Source: Trichopria drosophilae (Eukaryota; Arthropoda; Insecta; Hymenoptera; Diapriidae). Taken from it: a stretch of DNA of 64,000 nucleotides. The position numbers and the translations under genes are program-made. The stretch lies in the NCBI GenBank assembly GCA_030407085.1, contig CM059583.1:207016001-207080000 (forward strand), read 5' to 3'. The notes under the pieces were generated by a model. That model was not told the origin of the DNA. It worked only from the letters and a program-made list of their open reading frames with translations, and did no database searches. Below, one piece after another: positions 36,180 to 47,953 of this stretch (the first letter of the stretch is position 1; each line of letters begins with the position of its first letter).

Positions 36180-37180
36180 GGACGAAAACTCGCACCCTCT
36201 CTTGAATCATTCACAATAGTTCGATTTGGTCATCGGGTGAAATATTATCAGGCGGAGCCGTGAAATAGGGTAATAATGAAAAATGGAAAGCCGATGACTT
36301 TTCGCCAGCACCCGAGTTAGAGGAAAGCGGAAACCCTCGTCCATTCATGTCGGTGAGGCCGTCGTACCATTCATGATTCAGAAAAAATTCATTAAGAAGA
36401 CACGATGAGGGTTTGAAAAGTGGCGCCTGTCGAGTAAAAAGGTCAGCCGCCCATTGATTTTTCGAGACGGCATTCTGGGAAGAAGGTGTTGGAGGTACCG
36501 TTGGGCAGGTAACAGCCGGAAAACCCCTCAGAACTGCACCCCACCGTTTCCTGGAACCTGAAGCTTCCACGGCGATACTGTTGAAAAATGCACGTAGAGG
36601 AATTTTTTGATCCGCCGATCAGCACCCTTGCTATTCGAGCCGATGATCGGCGGGACCAATGAACGTTGCTTGCAATCGGCAACGGTGACGTAACGCCTCG
36701 AAGCCGTGCCACCATAGAAGGCGTTCCGAGAAGAAGAGATCAACTATTCTCGAATCGAAATCTCGGTCCAGCGAGCCGACGGGGACGGTGAATGAGGGGG
36801 CAAGGGGGGCAGGGGACGAGGTACCCGATAGCAGTCGGTCGTGCCGACGAACTGCGGAGTGACATAATTGCGATTCCTCCGTCGGACACCCCGCAATCCC
36901 GACGATCGTCGATTCCGATTCGTCCAGGCCTGGGGGCCCGAGTGGACCCCCTTCGCCCCCTGCCCCACGTGGACTTTCGCCTCGACCCCGACCTCGCCGG
37001 AAAGTACGCGTCGTCCCCGGGACAATGTCGAGCGGATTTCGCCGCGATACGGCTCCACCAATCCCAACTCCCAACCCGTTCGACCAGGGGGCCCACTTTC
37101 TTGGAAGGTGTTAATCGTGAATGTCGATTAACGTGGAATTTTAATTGGAATTTATGTTTATTGTACATCGCGAAGGCTCC
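36180..37180. other. Strong CpG/GC-rich island, ~1 kb
   Basis: The most GC-rich part of the window, peaking at about 36770-37100 with runs such as GGGGGCAAGGGGGGCAGGGG and CCTGGGGGCCCG, in sharp contrast to AT-rich flanks. Up to six overlapping open frames of 71-147 codons occupy both strands, which is what low stop-codon density produces. None has a recognisable domain. One minus-strand frame (down to 36211) has a somewhat protein-like look (FTAPPDNISPDDQIELL end) but no upstream ATG before its stop. Right of the peak, at 37105-37170, TAATCG, CGATTAA and TTAATTGG look like homeodomain cores. Candidate readings: CpG-island promoter or 5' exon, developmental enhancer, or GC-rich foreign insertion. 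Confidence 0.45.
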
Positions 37181-37376
37181 GATTTGAATGCCGAATCCAA
37201 TTTTATTGAGTCGATCAATTTCTTAATCAATATAAATGTATAAAATTACACGAGTAGAATGCAGCAAACTTGTGTATCGCATTTTCGAATCTGAAATGTT
37301 TCAGTTTCATTGGAAACAGTTTAATTTACCTAAATGTGTAAGGCGAAAATCACTTATTTTTCATTTTTTATTTTAA

Positions 37377-38432
37377 CCCGTTTCCGCCCAAAATGCCGTA
37401 AATTTCACTACATTTTAATCGTCACTTTTCTTATAGAAACTAACAATGAATAATTCTGAATATTTAGATTCTATAGTTTTCAACCCTCCTCTTTCCGAAT
37501 CCGAAGTCCGTTTTTCGCTAGGAGCAGCCATTTTTTAAATATGGCGGCGAAAAGGCAAAAAAATAGAGAAAATTTCGATTTTTGGATCGGTTTTTCATGT
37601 TTTTTAATAGGTTCGCGCTGACCGATCATTCCAAAGACCTGGATCTGGTGGCATAATGAATTTGACTAAAAGTTGACATGATCAGATATGCAAAATATAA
37701 GATGGCGGATCCAAGATGGCGGATGAATGGCCGAATTTTGTGTTTTTATAACATATAAAACCCCCGAGCAACCATTTTCATTTCGGACATGAAACGTTTT
37801 GTATTTTCGTCCGCCATTTTCGGTCCGCCATTTTGAATTATAAAAATCAAATATCATAATCGTTATCTGCGACCTCGAAAACCCCTGAGTAGTCAGTTTC
37901 ATCCTGATCAAGACATTTTTTTGCATTTCAGTCGGCCATCTTGGAACCGCCATTTTGAATGTCGAGTATTGGATAGAAGATACTGTTACAAATGATTGCA
38001 TAAATTAATAATAAGTGTACCACAATATTTATAAATAGCTAATAATGTCGGAAATGCTATAAAAACACAAAATTCGGCGATTCATCCGCCGTCTTGGATC
38101 CGCCATCTTATATTTTGCATATCTGATCATGTCAACTTTTAGTCAAACTCATTATGCCACCAGTTCCAGGTTTTTGGAATGATCGGTCAGTGCGAACCTA
38201 TTGAAAAACATGAAAAATCGATCCAAAAATCGAAATTTTCTCTATTTTTTCCCCTTTTTGCCGCCATATATAAAGAAATGGCTGCTCCTAGCGAAAAACG
38301 GACTTCGGATTCGGAAAGAGGAGGGTTGAAAACTATAGAATCTAAATATTCAGAATTATTCATCGTTAGTTTCTATCAGAAAAGTGACGATTAAAATGTA
38401 GTGAAATTTACGGCATTTTGGGCGGAAACGGG
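37377..38432. mobile_element. piggyBac-like foldback element (1056 bp)
   Basis: Exact TTAA on both sides (37373-37376, 38433-38436) and CCCG...CGGG termini, the hallmarks of piggyBac-type insertion. The left arm (37377-37750) and right arm (38058-38432) are reverse complements over about 375 bp with few mismatches; both include CCCGTTTCCGCCCAAAATGC at the end and ATAAGATGGCGGATCCAAGA further in. The 307-bp loop carries minus-strand monomers of the ~115-bp repeat (GTCCGCCATTTTGAATTATA, then ATCTGCGACCTCGAAAACCC). No transposase. An open frame in the right arm (38179-38394) is incidental. Confidence 0.9.
37790..37990 (-). repeat. ~115-bp repeat monomers inside the foldback loop
   Basis: Two successive minus-strand units: the CGTCCGCCATTTTCGGTCCG block with ATAATCGTTATCTGCGACC, then the TCGGCCATCTTGGAACCGCC block. 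They link the dispersed monomer family to the piggyBac-like element. Confidence 0.7.
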
Positions 38433-38436
38433 TTAA

Positions 38437-40117
38437 CTCTGTGGAATAGACTACTTGCATAAAAAGACCAGACTAAATTGGTAAATTATACGTTTATTGA
38501 GAAGAAAATTAGAATTTAAATATGACCAGAAAGTTTTTGTGCGTCAATAAAATAATTTGACAATGGTGTGACATTAAATAGTGACTTTTTAAAAAGTGGA
38601 TGCTTTAATGTAGGTGAGAGCTAAGTCGAGGCTAACTGGTAACTAACCGGATTTTCATTACATCTTAAAAAAGTCGATAAAACTTAAATTAAAAATTTAA
38701 TTCATTAATACTAACTAAATATTTGATGGACGTCTTTGGTGAGCAATTTACGAGGTTTTTGTGATGCATACTTGTAATTTTTCTACCAAATTTTTGGTCT
38801 GTTCTACCAGAAATAATTCAACTTTTACTAGAAAAGTTCAAAATTTGTTTATGATGGTAAAGATTGAAATTCATTAATGTCATTGTATAAATTATTTTAA
38901 TTTATTTAAAATAGAGTATCAATCGAAGATATATGACATAACCACTCTGGAAAAAATGTACCTAACTCAACTAACATTGGAAAGTTGAACGGAAGTAGTA
39001 AAAGGAACGTTTTTAGTTAGGATAACTCTTTTGATATGTTGTTAATTTTACTATTTTTAATAATTGGTAGTTAAATTCAGGTAAATATTTACTCGTTATT
39101 CAGAATGATTGATCAAGAGATGGGATATTATGCAATAAACTCAAAGAGTGATAAAAAGAACCGCCAAAAGCTCCACTTAAAATTTTTGTGAAAAATTCTT
39201 AGTAAATGTGACTTCTTCTTAAACACTCAATGTGTTCTATATGTTGTTTACTGCGTAGTAAAACTCCAGTAATTTATTCATATTTAGTCAAACAAACTTT
39301 CATTCATTTTATAGATCATTTAATAGATGATTTATAGATAATTTAACTTCTTTACTGCAATAAAAGCAACTTATAAAAATTCGCTTTACCGACCAAATGT
39401 TCACAATTTTCACATGGATTTCAGCATCGTTTTGAAGTTTTTCTAAATTTTTTTAAATGATTTGATTCCAAATCACCTGCTTGTATCGTAATGTATTATA
39501 AAACGATTATATTCTTGTCGCAGTTCAGTATATTCTTTATGTTTATTACCTCGATGTTTAAAAATACAGGTTAATTTCATCATTCATTTATAGTACAATT
39601 TTAATTAATGATTTCAATAAATTTGAAATCGTCATATGTCAGTGTCGTTCAAAAACATCCGTTTCAAAAGTAATCGAATTTTAATTGTTAAAAAAATGTG
39701 TAAAAACTCAGGACATACAATTACTTTTGTTCATATTAACCTAACCTAAACTTTGTAAGGATCCAATAAAAACCGAAAAAATATTTATAGAAGTAGCTTG
39801 TTATATTGCGTTCGTATTAAATTTTTTCTAAAACAAATTAACAAAGTTAATGATATTATATGAAGTTTGGAGAAGATTTTCTGTTGCAAAATTGGAAATC
39901 CGGTAAGCTATTCGTTCGCACCACTGATTAAGCTATGTACGAATCTCATCGCTTGTTTAATACTCAGTAAGATAGTTGCTTAAATACATTAAACTACTTC
40001 AACATATTTGAAAACGATTTTATTCAAATTTGTTTAAAACTCCATAAAACCTGTAATTAATTGTGGAATAATGCAATGTCCCCAATTTCTTAGTCATTTT
40101 AACTTGAATTGTTGAAT
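38437..40117. other. Intergenic AT-rich DNA, nothing recognised
   Basis: No gene or clear repeat. CTGGAAAAAATGTACC at about 38946 resembles a TIR start, but no matching right end was found. Confidence 0.4.
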
Positions 40118-40631
40118 GGCCTCAACATGAAGTTAATATAAACGTGGAAAAAATTACAAAATTTCCCTATTGGTCCCGGTTTCAGAGATATTCTAACCTA
40201 AAATAACCTAAAATAACCTAATCGAATTTTAAGGGCTAAACTTCACCTTTTTAAATGCCGTCGATCATGCCTACGTATTGCTACGATATGGCATCTTGAA
40301 ATAGCCATGATTATAAAAAAATTTCAAGTATAGAGTTAAATTCATAGAAATTAAAATTTTAAACTTCAATATCTTGTCGAAAAAACATTTAAACAATCGC
40401 AATGGCATTTGAGAGAGCGAGGTTACTTCAAGATGATTGTTTATAGTCTTTGTTAGAAAACTATACATATTATTTCGGTGCTACGTAACCTCAAATATTA
40501 GTAAAATTCGCTGTAATTCACTATCAGGTTAGTATGTCTTGAAAACCAAAACCACTTGAACCCGCCAAAAAAGTTTTCCGAAAAGTATATTCTCCTCTCT
40601 GGGTCACAAAATCAACCTAACTTTGTTGGCC
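40118..40631. mobile_element. TIR element of the GGCCAACAAA family
   Basis: The left end GGCCTCAACATGAAGTTAAT and the right end (complement GGCCAACAAAGTTAGGTTG) are similar to each other and to the ends of 47954-48828. Near the right end TTTTCCGAAAAGTATATTCT then CTGGGT matches ACTTCGGAAAAGTATAGTCG in that element. A short 11-bp tandem (ACCTAAAATAA, about 40194-40220) lies inside. A 65-codon minus frame is AT-driven. Confidence 0.55.
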
Positions 40632-42513
40632 TGACTATATTTAAAAAAATATTTTGAGCACATGCATTCATATTAATTATCATAAATTTGCAAATCTGTA
40701 TAGAATTACACTTGACATCCATCACGTGGTATATTACGAGATAAACAATACATTAGGTGCTTTCAAATCAAAGTAAAAATAATTAAATCTATTAAATAAA
40801 TAAAGGCTTAATATTTTGAATTCCTTTGCTTACTAAGAATTTGCAATTTTTTCTGATAATTCCTTTCAATTTACTTAGAGGCATTGAATACAAATCTTGA
40901 AAATCTAATCATCCATTTTTTAACAGTAGTAAGTACATAAATTAATTCATATTCTTTTCAATATCTTTGGTCAAGTATCTGCATTAAAGTACTTGACATT
41001 TTTTATTTCTTTTTAAAGAGAAGTTGACCCCGATGCAAATTTACAACTAGGCTACTTTATGTCGTGTACATAATTATAAAATAAATAAAACAGCTCGTAA
41101 TTTCGTGACAATTTTATCTAGTAATCATTTAATTTAAGTATTACTTTTTATTAGTTAATGACGAATCTGTAAGCATACAAGAATTATTTTAATTCGTTAA
41201 AATGATAAATTCAAAAAGGTTGCAAATAGTTCTAAGGGTTAATAAACGACGACTGTAAGAATATTTAAATCTAACGACAATTTCACGAACTACTCAAGAA
41301 TCGAGCAGCGTCGATAGAATCAGCTTCGACATCCAATCGGACTCTACTATTTAAGAGAAACATAAATTCCAATTAAAATTCCAAGTTAATCGACGACTGA
41401 GATTCACACCTTCTAAGAAAACCTGCGTAACAATAAGAAGTTGAAAAAGAAGTTCAATACTAAATTAACGATGAATACTTCCCTTTCAAGTTTTTGGAAT
41501 CATTTTTTGATTCCTTGAAATCAATTCTTGTTCACCTAAATAAAAATTTGCGCTATTTTAGTAAAATTTTATTGTTTAAACATGTTAAAATATAAAAATA
41601 GTTAAAATTAAAATAGTTAAAACAGAATTTTTTAAAAATTTAAAAAGTGAAAGTTTTTAATCACACTTTCTTAAAAGTTTTCCAGTAATTTATTATAAAA
41701 CTTTTATCATAAAAATAACCAAAATATTTTATTTAATTGGGATAGGAAATTTGTTGTTTATTTCGAAAAAAATACACAATTTTCTTATCGGTTCGGTCGG
41801 AAATCCAATAGGGAACATATGTAAAAATAAGTTTTAACTATTTTATTTTAGAAGTATAAAATTGTTTGTTGAAAATGTCAATTTTTTATAAATTCTTAAA
41901 TGATGCTGAGATGTAATTTTTATCCTATTTGACCATATGATTTAAAATTTATATATCTAATTTATTTCAGAAATTTTCCAGCTGTACAAAACTCTCATAT
42001 ATTTTAAAATTGATTACCGATATTATGATTACGCATTTTAATTTTCAGAAAATTGACTTCAATAATTCCGATTCGTCATCGGCCAATTCAGCTAACACTT
42101 CCTGAGTGACTGAATTCCCTATTCCAGGTGAAAAATGAAGATATTTGGGGTTTTCCGAGTCTCAGTTCTCAGCTACTGTAAGACTGTGTAAATCTTTTTT
42201 ATCGCGCTATAAAACAGCATGTCTATTGACAGTTCATTGTCGGTATACTTTTCAGACTTTTAAGTAATGACTTTGAAACTCATCACAGTTCAATGGAAGT
42301 TGTTTGAATGGAGAAATCATTGCTATTTTATGCTTAACATATAAAAATAATGTCTAGTAATCTGTAAAGATAGTAGTTTAGAAAATTTTCAAGATATTAG
42401 AAACAATTTTTAGTAAAATATTTGTTTCAATTTAAACAATCTTAAAAACATGATGTTAATTTAGTTCTGTCGAGGCTGATTTCTAAATAGTGTCTATAAT
42501 GTATGTATCGAAA
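40632..42513. other. Intergenic AT-rich DNA, nothing firm
   Basis: No gene. A faint copy of ~115-bp repeat words (GGGGTTTTCCGAGTCTCAG) may be present near 42150-42170. Confidence 0.35.
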
Positions 42514-42599
42514 TACTTTTAGTCTATTATTAATATTTAGTAATAATTTAGTAGCAAACTTAGCACACGATAAACTGAATGATTTTTATCATTAAGAGA
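42514..42599 (+). repeat. Direct repeat, copy 1 (86 bp)
   Basis: TACTTTTAGT, then ATTATTAATATTTAGTAATA and CACGATAAACTGAATGATTT, to ATTAAG. It matches 43509-43594 without gaps, offset by exactly 995 bp, with only a handful of mismatches. Confidence 0.88.
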
Positions 42600-43508
42600 A
42601 AAGAGAAAAAAAAACACTTTACAAATTTTTGAAATCGAAAATGTCTGATCATTTCTGTCTGTTTTCACTTACTCTTCGTAATTTACTCGAATAATTCACG
42701 TCAGTACGATTTTTGGAAATTTAGTTTCTTCAAAAAATATTAAAGACGTCTTCTGTATTCCAAGTCTTTTCATCATGTGTTCAAATATTGACATATATTT
42801 TATAAGAACATGAAATTCTCCATAATATTTTACGAAAATGATCATTATTATAGAATAAAAAAGTATGAAGGTAACCTGATTGGTTTAAAAAATCCTACTA
42901 GTTTTGACTGTTCAAAATTTAATTGTTCCTATTCTTATAAGATATTGAGTGGAATCAAAAAATCACGTCATCCATATCTGAACATAAAGTAAATATAATA
43001 AGCAAACTTACAAAATGTAGAGAGCAATGACAAATTTTTTATTAAACTTGTATTTTTCTTTTTCAATACTGTAAATTTTCATAGAGCCATAATGTCTTAC
43101 AATTGGTCAAAGAATACTCTAAAATTTTTCCAGAATGTTTTGATACGATTTTTATTTTTTGACAAATATTATAAAACCGAAACTTTGACTGATAAAAATC
43201 GAAATTTTGAAAAAAGTCATTAAAACAATTTGGGAGTAATCATTAGCCAATTTTAAGACATTTTTGTCACATAGTGATTCAGAAAAAAATTTCAATGGAA
43301 GAATTTTCCGAGAAAAATGAGGTTAAATATATTAAATTTTTTTTTTAAGTCGTTTTTGACATTATTTCCACTGCTTTTGTAGCATAAGAGACCTTTGACA
43401 ATGGCAGCATCACTTCCGAAGTATTTTTTTGTATTGAAAACGATGGCGCTGGAAGAATTTTCCTATCACTTCGCATTTGCGATAAAAGTGAGGTTATGCG
43501 TAACGTTA
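42600..43508. repeat. Segment between direct repeats, with internal repeats
   Basis: Contains a degenerate duplication: GGAAGAATTTTCC then AAAATGAGGTTA at about 43298-43325 and GGAAGAATTTTCC then AAAGTGAGGTTA at about 43451-43496. The second half (43385-43505) belongs to the dispersed GATGGCGCTGGAAGAATTTT family also seen at 52355 and 60150. A 60-codon frame at 42810-42992 has no recognisable product. No reverse transcriptase or transposase seen. Confidence 0.5.
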
Positions 43509-43594
43509 TACTTTTAGTGTATTATTAATATTTAGTAATAGTTTGGTAGCAAACTTAGAACACGATAAACTGAATGATTTGTATCATTAAGACA
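43509..43594 (+). repeat. Direct repeat, copy 2 (86 bp)
   Basis: Second copy of 42514-42599, same orientation, ungapped. Too short and lacking primer-binding or polypurine tracts to be called an LTR; a segmental duplication or paired subterminal repeats of one element are the simpler readings. Confidence 0.88.
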
Positions 43595-43809
43595 AAACAT
43601 TGTGTGTGTCAAAATGTACATTTTTAGAACTATTTTTGTTATTTTCATTCCAGATATGTCAAGTAGGGTAAGCTGAAGTTTATGGCATTTTGTAAGGTTT
43701 CCGCAATTGGCATACAAAGAATGAAAAATTTCAAATTTTTCGGCTATTTGTGTTTTAATTTAAGAGACGAAAAAATTAACGTCGCAGAAAAAGAGAGAAA
43801 TGGAATTTT

Positions 43810-43930
43810 ATAAAATTTGTTACTTAGGGTTTTCCCTGAGTAGGATTCCGACTTCAACTTCTTGAAACTCAAAATGGCGGATCCAATATGGTGGACGAAT
43901 TTTTAAAAATCTTACTTTGATTCAAATAAT
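43810..43930 (+). repeat. Plus-strand monomer of the ~115-bp repeat
   Basis: TTTGTTACTTAGGGTTTTCC, GGATTCCGACTTC, and CAAAATGGCGGATCCAATAT then GGTGGACGAATTTT, the same word order as other copies. Confidence 0.68.
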
Positions 43931-44289
43931 AGTGTATTATGTAACAAGGGCGTAATTAGCGATCTTCAATGAGTGCGAAGTTTCTCGTACAAGGAAAGCA
44001 AAGATTTCACGGCAGGGCGCAAAATCGAGTTCTACTCCCGGAGTATTAAAAATGTATTTTTACGCTTGCAATTATGAATCCATAAATAAACTTAATGTAC
44101 ATCTTTAACAAGGAAGCTTTTGACCACTCAAAAAATTGTCCTCATTGTAAAACCTCTATCGTTAATAGATCTTTTAAGGCAATAAAAAAATTGCTTGATT
44201 AAAATTTAAAACGGTATGTGACTGTTTAAAATCTAAATGATATAATTTCAAAAGACATTTTTTTATAAAAATCCTAGAAGGGAATGAAT

Positions 44290-45400
44290 GGAGACTCTTT
44301 CGCAAACTTGAATAGCCGAAATGCGTACAGTTCATAATTCTGAAAACGTACGATATAAAAAGAAATATGATCGGCTCAACGCTACGCATGACCGCAACAA
44401 AAATGCATTTGAATGGAGCGAATATCTTCGTGCCAAAGAAATGACGCATCTGCGCCCTGCCGATTTAATTGTATTCCCTTCTATCGTTTATCGGGTTAAC
44501 AGAAACATATTCGACGTTCGTACGTTATTTCTTCCGCCATATTGAATTCCTCAAGTAAAATACGCGGAAACGTAAAGCGAAGAGATCTCCACGCTTAGGC
44601 ATATATCGGCAACGCGGCGCGTTTTACTTTTGACAGCGAAATTGACAAGAATAAGGGACCTCCTGGTTTGCAGCTATGAGTACCAGGAAAGGCGGTTTAG
44701 AGGACCGCCGGTAATTCGGAAATTCGGCATAATTTAAGAGGAGTTCACCGCCAGGTGAATGAATGGACCCTGAATCACGTGAGACGCGAGAGTCTATGAA
44801 TCAAGGCCATTTTTGCACCGACCGACCCGACATATACCCGGACCTCCAGTTTCTCCACTGGGAAACCCGACCTACCGGGGATTGTATACTTTTCAATTAA
44901 GTTTTCGCAGTTACTGAATGACGAAGCGTATAATTGCCTTTCAGTTTCCGACATTTAGTGGGGGAAGAAGGAACGGTCTCTATCGAGGTCTTGTTAAACG
45001 ATCCTCTTCCTTCACGTTTCGCCTTGATAGAATTCGTAATGGAGACCTGACATCTCTAATCCGGATGTCCTAATAGTCCTCTAATCAATTTTCCCCAAAG
45101 TTGTGGAAATAGTGATTAATCAAATTTCCCCTCTGTAAGGCCCACGCATTTTTGACAGATAATTTCCGAATAGCGAAATCCCAGGTCGTTAGTCTTTGGT
45201 GATAATTCTCGTGGTTCCGGGAACATCTGAGATTGTTATCTACTTTTGTAAGATAAGATCAGGCTGCGTAGTCTTTCATGATCTTCGTGAACCGACCAGT
45301 TGCTTTATATTAACGGTGTCTGGTTTCGACACCTACTCCCACTACGCGGAGCTTCTGATCAAGAATCGCATGCATGTTAATTAGAGTTATTAGCTACTTT
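44290..45400. other. CpG-richer island, ~1.1 kb
   Basis: Extended segment with raised G+C and CpG (clearest at 44560-44900). Open frames of 91 (minus), 74 and 62 codons have no recognisable domain. No splice structure is convincing. Candidate conserved noncoding DNA or unrecognised exon(s). Confidence 0.33.
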
Positions 45401-46244
45401 TACTGACAGATACTTTAATTTAGTCGTTTTCGTGTAATTTTTCCGTTAGAATATAGGAAATGACATTCTAGTTTTTTTTATTCGAATTAGTGAAAGTCCT
45501 TGCTGTTATCAAATGAAGTATTTAAGGTCATTCATTTTGCGGAATGTTTTTTTCAGTATGACGCAACATTCAGCAGTCTGAGTTTTGAACGAGATTTCAT
45601 GCAATATATGTATACATGTGCTATAATTACGATGGCCAATATGCAACTAAGCATTACGTTTTAAATTTCGTCTACGTGAGAGCTACTACGGAAGGATGTC
45701 GTGTCCAACATCAATGGCTACTTCTTTTTTCTGATTTGGCATCTGTATATACTATAAAACATATCACCATTGAATTTTCAAAAAAGTTTTAGGTGCTAAT
45801 CAAATACTTTCTAGTTTTGCTGAAGACTAGAAATATATCTTTCGTGTCATTTATATCAAAATTATGAGCAAAACACATATCGTTCTACATTACATTAGAG
45901 AATACCTACACATTAGAGAAACAATTAACATCACAAAGTATATTTCCTTATTTGGAAAGTGACAATTCAATTCCAAAAAACAGACTTCTGAAACTAGCTT
46001 TTTGTCTGTACGTAAATTTGATTTTGTCTCACGCTTTTGTATTTCTTATAGGGGAAAATTTAATTAAACTTTACTAAATTTATTTAAATTAAAATAAAGG
46101 AGACTTTTGGGAACCATGTTCTCGTGGTGTTACTTTGTAACCCTAATTTATGCAAAAACTACTAAAGTAACGTTAGATATGGATCAATTATAATAATTAG
46201 CGTAAATTTAAAAAAAATGATTAAAAAAAAACAATTTCATAAAC
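45401..46244. other. Intergenic AT-rich DNA, nothing recognised
   Basis: No gene or repeat noticed. Confidence 0.4.
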
Positions 46245-46469
46245 GTACACGGAAAAAATGAAATAGTTTGAACTCCTAACTAGATAGTAGGATGAGACAC
46301 AGATTGTTTTTAATCAATTTTACCGTCGAAACAGTTACCTCCTCAAATTAAGCAGCTAAGCAGATTATTTAAACAGTAAATCCAAGTACAAAATTGTGGT
46401 TGTGCCAGATCCTATATTTAGATAGTAAAACCAACTATTTCTTTATTTGCGCATATTCATTTTTTGTAC
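46245..46469. mobile_element. Small TIR element (family B, AAATAGTT)
   Basis: The left end GTACACGGAAAAAATG followed by AAATAGTT mirrors the right end (complement GTACAAAAAATGAATA, then AAATAGTTGGTTTTACTATC). A homologous element at 59061-59262 shares ACTAGATA, CCTC(A/C)A and TTTAGATAGTAAAACNAACT in the same order. No coding capacity. Confidence 0.72.
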
Positions 46470-46807
46470 GTATTGCGACAAAACAATTTGGATTTTTATT
46501 TAATATTATTAGTAATAACTATTACTCTGACTGAATTAATATTTTTGGTTTTCGGATCAGAACTTTTTCACTCATTTATAAGTTTCGAGAGAATTATTAA
46601 GAAAATCTTCGAGCATATCAGTTTTGTCAGAATTAATACAAAAACAAATATATTTGTAATCAGGGAAATTAAGTACATCATATGTTGAACTTAAATATCA
46701 TAAACACTTACAATTAGTTCTAATTATTACAAAAAAGTCATTTCATTATTCAAAAATTCATTTTGGAAAAGTATATTTTCTGAAAACGCCAAATATCAAA
46801 TTAATTA

Positions 46808-47562
46808 CACCGGACTACAAAAAAAAAACGTATATCACGTGCAAAAAACGCAACTAGATTTGCCAGAATTGGTCCTATGCGTCTGAGTTTTTTTTATATT
46901 TGAAGTTTAAACTATAACAACTCGGAGAATTCATGTCAGTATTCGAATTTTTTTAACACTACATCGATTACCCCTAAATTCTTACGTTTTATAGCAGTTT
47001 TCGAAACAGAATTTTAGAAATATTCGTATAAAAAGTCTCTTCATGCGATGAACCTAAAAATATGTAAATATGCCTATAAAGCAGTGTTTTCACAATCTAA
47101 CCTCAAACTTAAAAAATGCAAACAAGTTGAACAAATTGTGGACACTGAATTCGGATCAGCCACCAAAAATCCGTACGAATTACCTAGTCTCGATCCATTG
47201 TACAGTTGAATTTTTTCGAAAAAAAAAACAATTTATCGCAGTATAAACCTAAGATTTAAAAAAGTTCAGACGTATAAGACCAATTTTTTCCCCAAATTCA
47301 GATTCAGCGGCCCAAAATCTATAAGAAGAACCTTATCTTGTTCCATTTTACAGCTTCAAATTTTTTTCTTGCAATGAATGTTTAAATTTTCATGAAAAAA
47401 AGCAATTTTTCGGACTTTAAATCTAAAATATAAAAAAACTCGGCAGTATAGGACCAATTCTTTGCCCGAATTTGGATTCAGCGGCCCAAAATCTATAGAT
47501 ATAAGAAAGAGCTAGTTGCGTCTCTTGCACATGACATTTAGTTTTTTTTTTTTGGTCCGGTG
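46808..47562. mobile_element. TIR element with TTA duplication (755 bp)
   Basis: The left end starts CACCGGACTACAAAAAAAAA and continues to GCAACTAG; the right end read as complement starts CACCGGACCAAAAAAAAAAA and continues to GCAACTAG, a TIR of about 50 bp. TTA lies outside both ends (46805-46807 and 47563-47565). The right half contains a tandem duplication of about 174 bp: GGATTCAGCGGCCCAAAATC-type blocks at about 47300 and 47474, with a weaker copy near 47150; the unit also appears inverted at the left (ATTGGTCCTATGCGTCTGAG). CAC start with a 3-bp duplication is reminiscent of CACTA-type transposons; not proven. Confidence 0.82.
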
Positions 47563-47953
47563 TTATTATTAAAAAGTGTCACATGTGGAGTTACCACGGC
47601 TTTATCTCGTTTTGAGAATTTATTTTACTTGGTAAAAAGTTGGTATCCCTAAAAGGTGTATGAAAATCGTTTCTCCATTACAGATGAACCTACTACGGTT
47701 TTCAAAGGTATAAAAGCAATTAGAATACCAGAAAAATTACTAAAATATTTAACATAATAAATGTATTGGAAATTCTTTATCAATACATACTTTGTAAATC
47801 TCCAACATTGGGATCGCACAGCTCCGTATTACAGTAACATTAATGATGACGTCATTGATGTCAAGCAATCAACAAAAATGGTTCGATTTGTCTGAGTCTG
47901 TTATTAAAGATTTATTTCAAGAAGATGGTTGATAAAAAAGGAATAGTTACACA
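47563..47953. other. Intergenic AT-rich DNA, nothing recognised
   Basis: No gene or repeat noticed. Confidence 0.4.

Noticed and set aside
36631..37187. Overlapping open frames of 71-147 codons on both strands
   Set aside because: They arise from GC-rich, stop-poor DNA; no domain, no splice context and mutually exclusive frames.
40194..40220. CCTAA-containing tandem, possible insect telomere repeat
   Set aside because: The unit is 11 bp (ACCTAAAATAA), not the 5-bp TTAGG repeat, and it lies within a TIR element.
42514..43594. LTR retrotransposon
   Set aside because: The direct repeats are 86 bp, and no primer-binding site, polypurine tract or coding remnant is visible.
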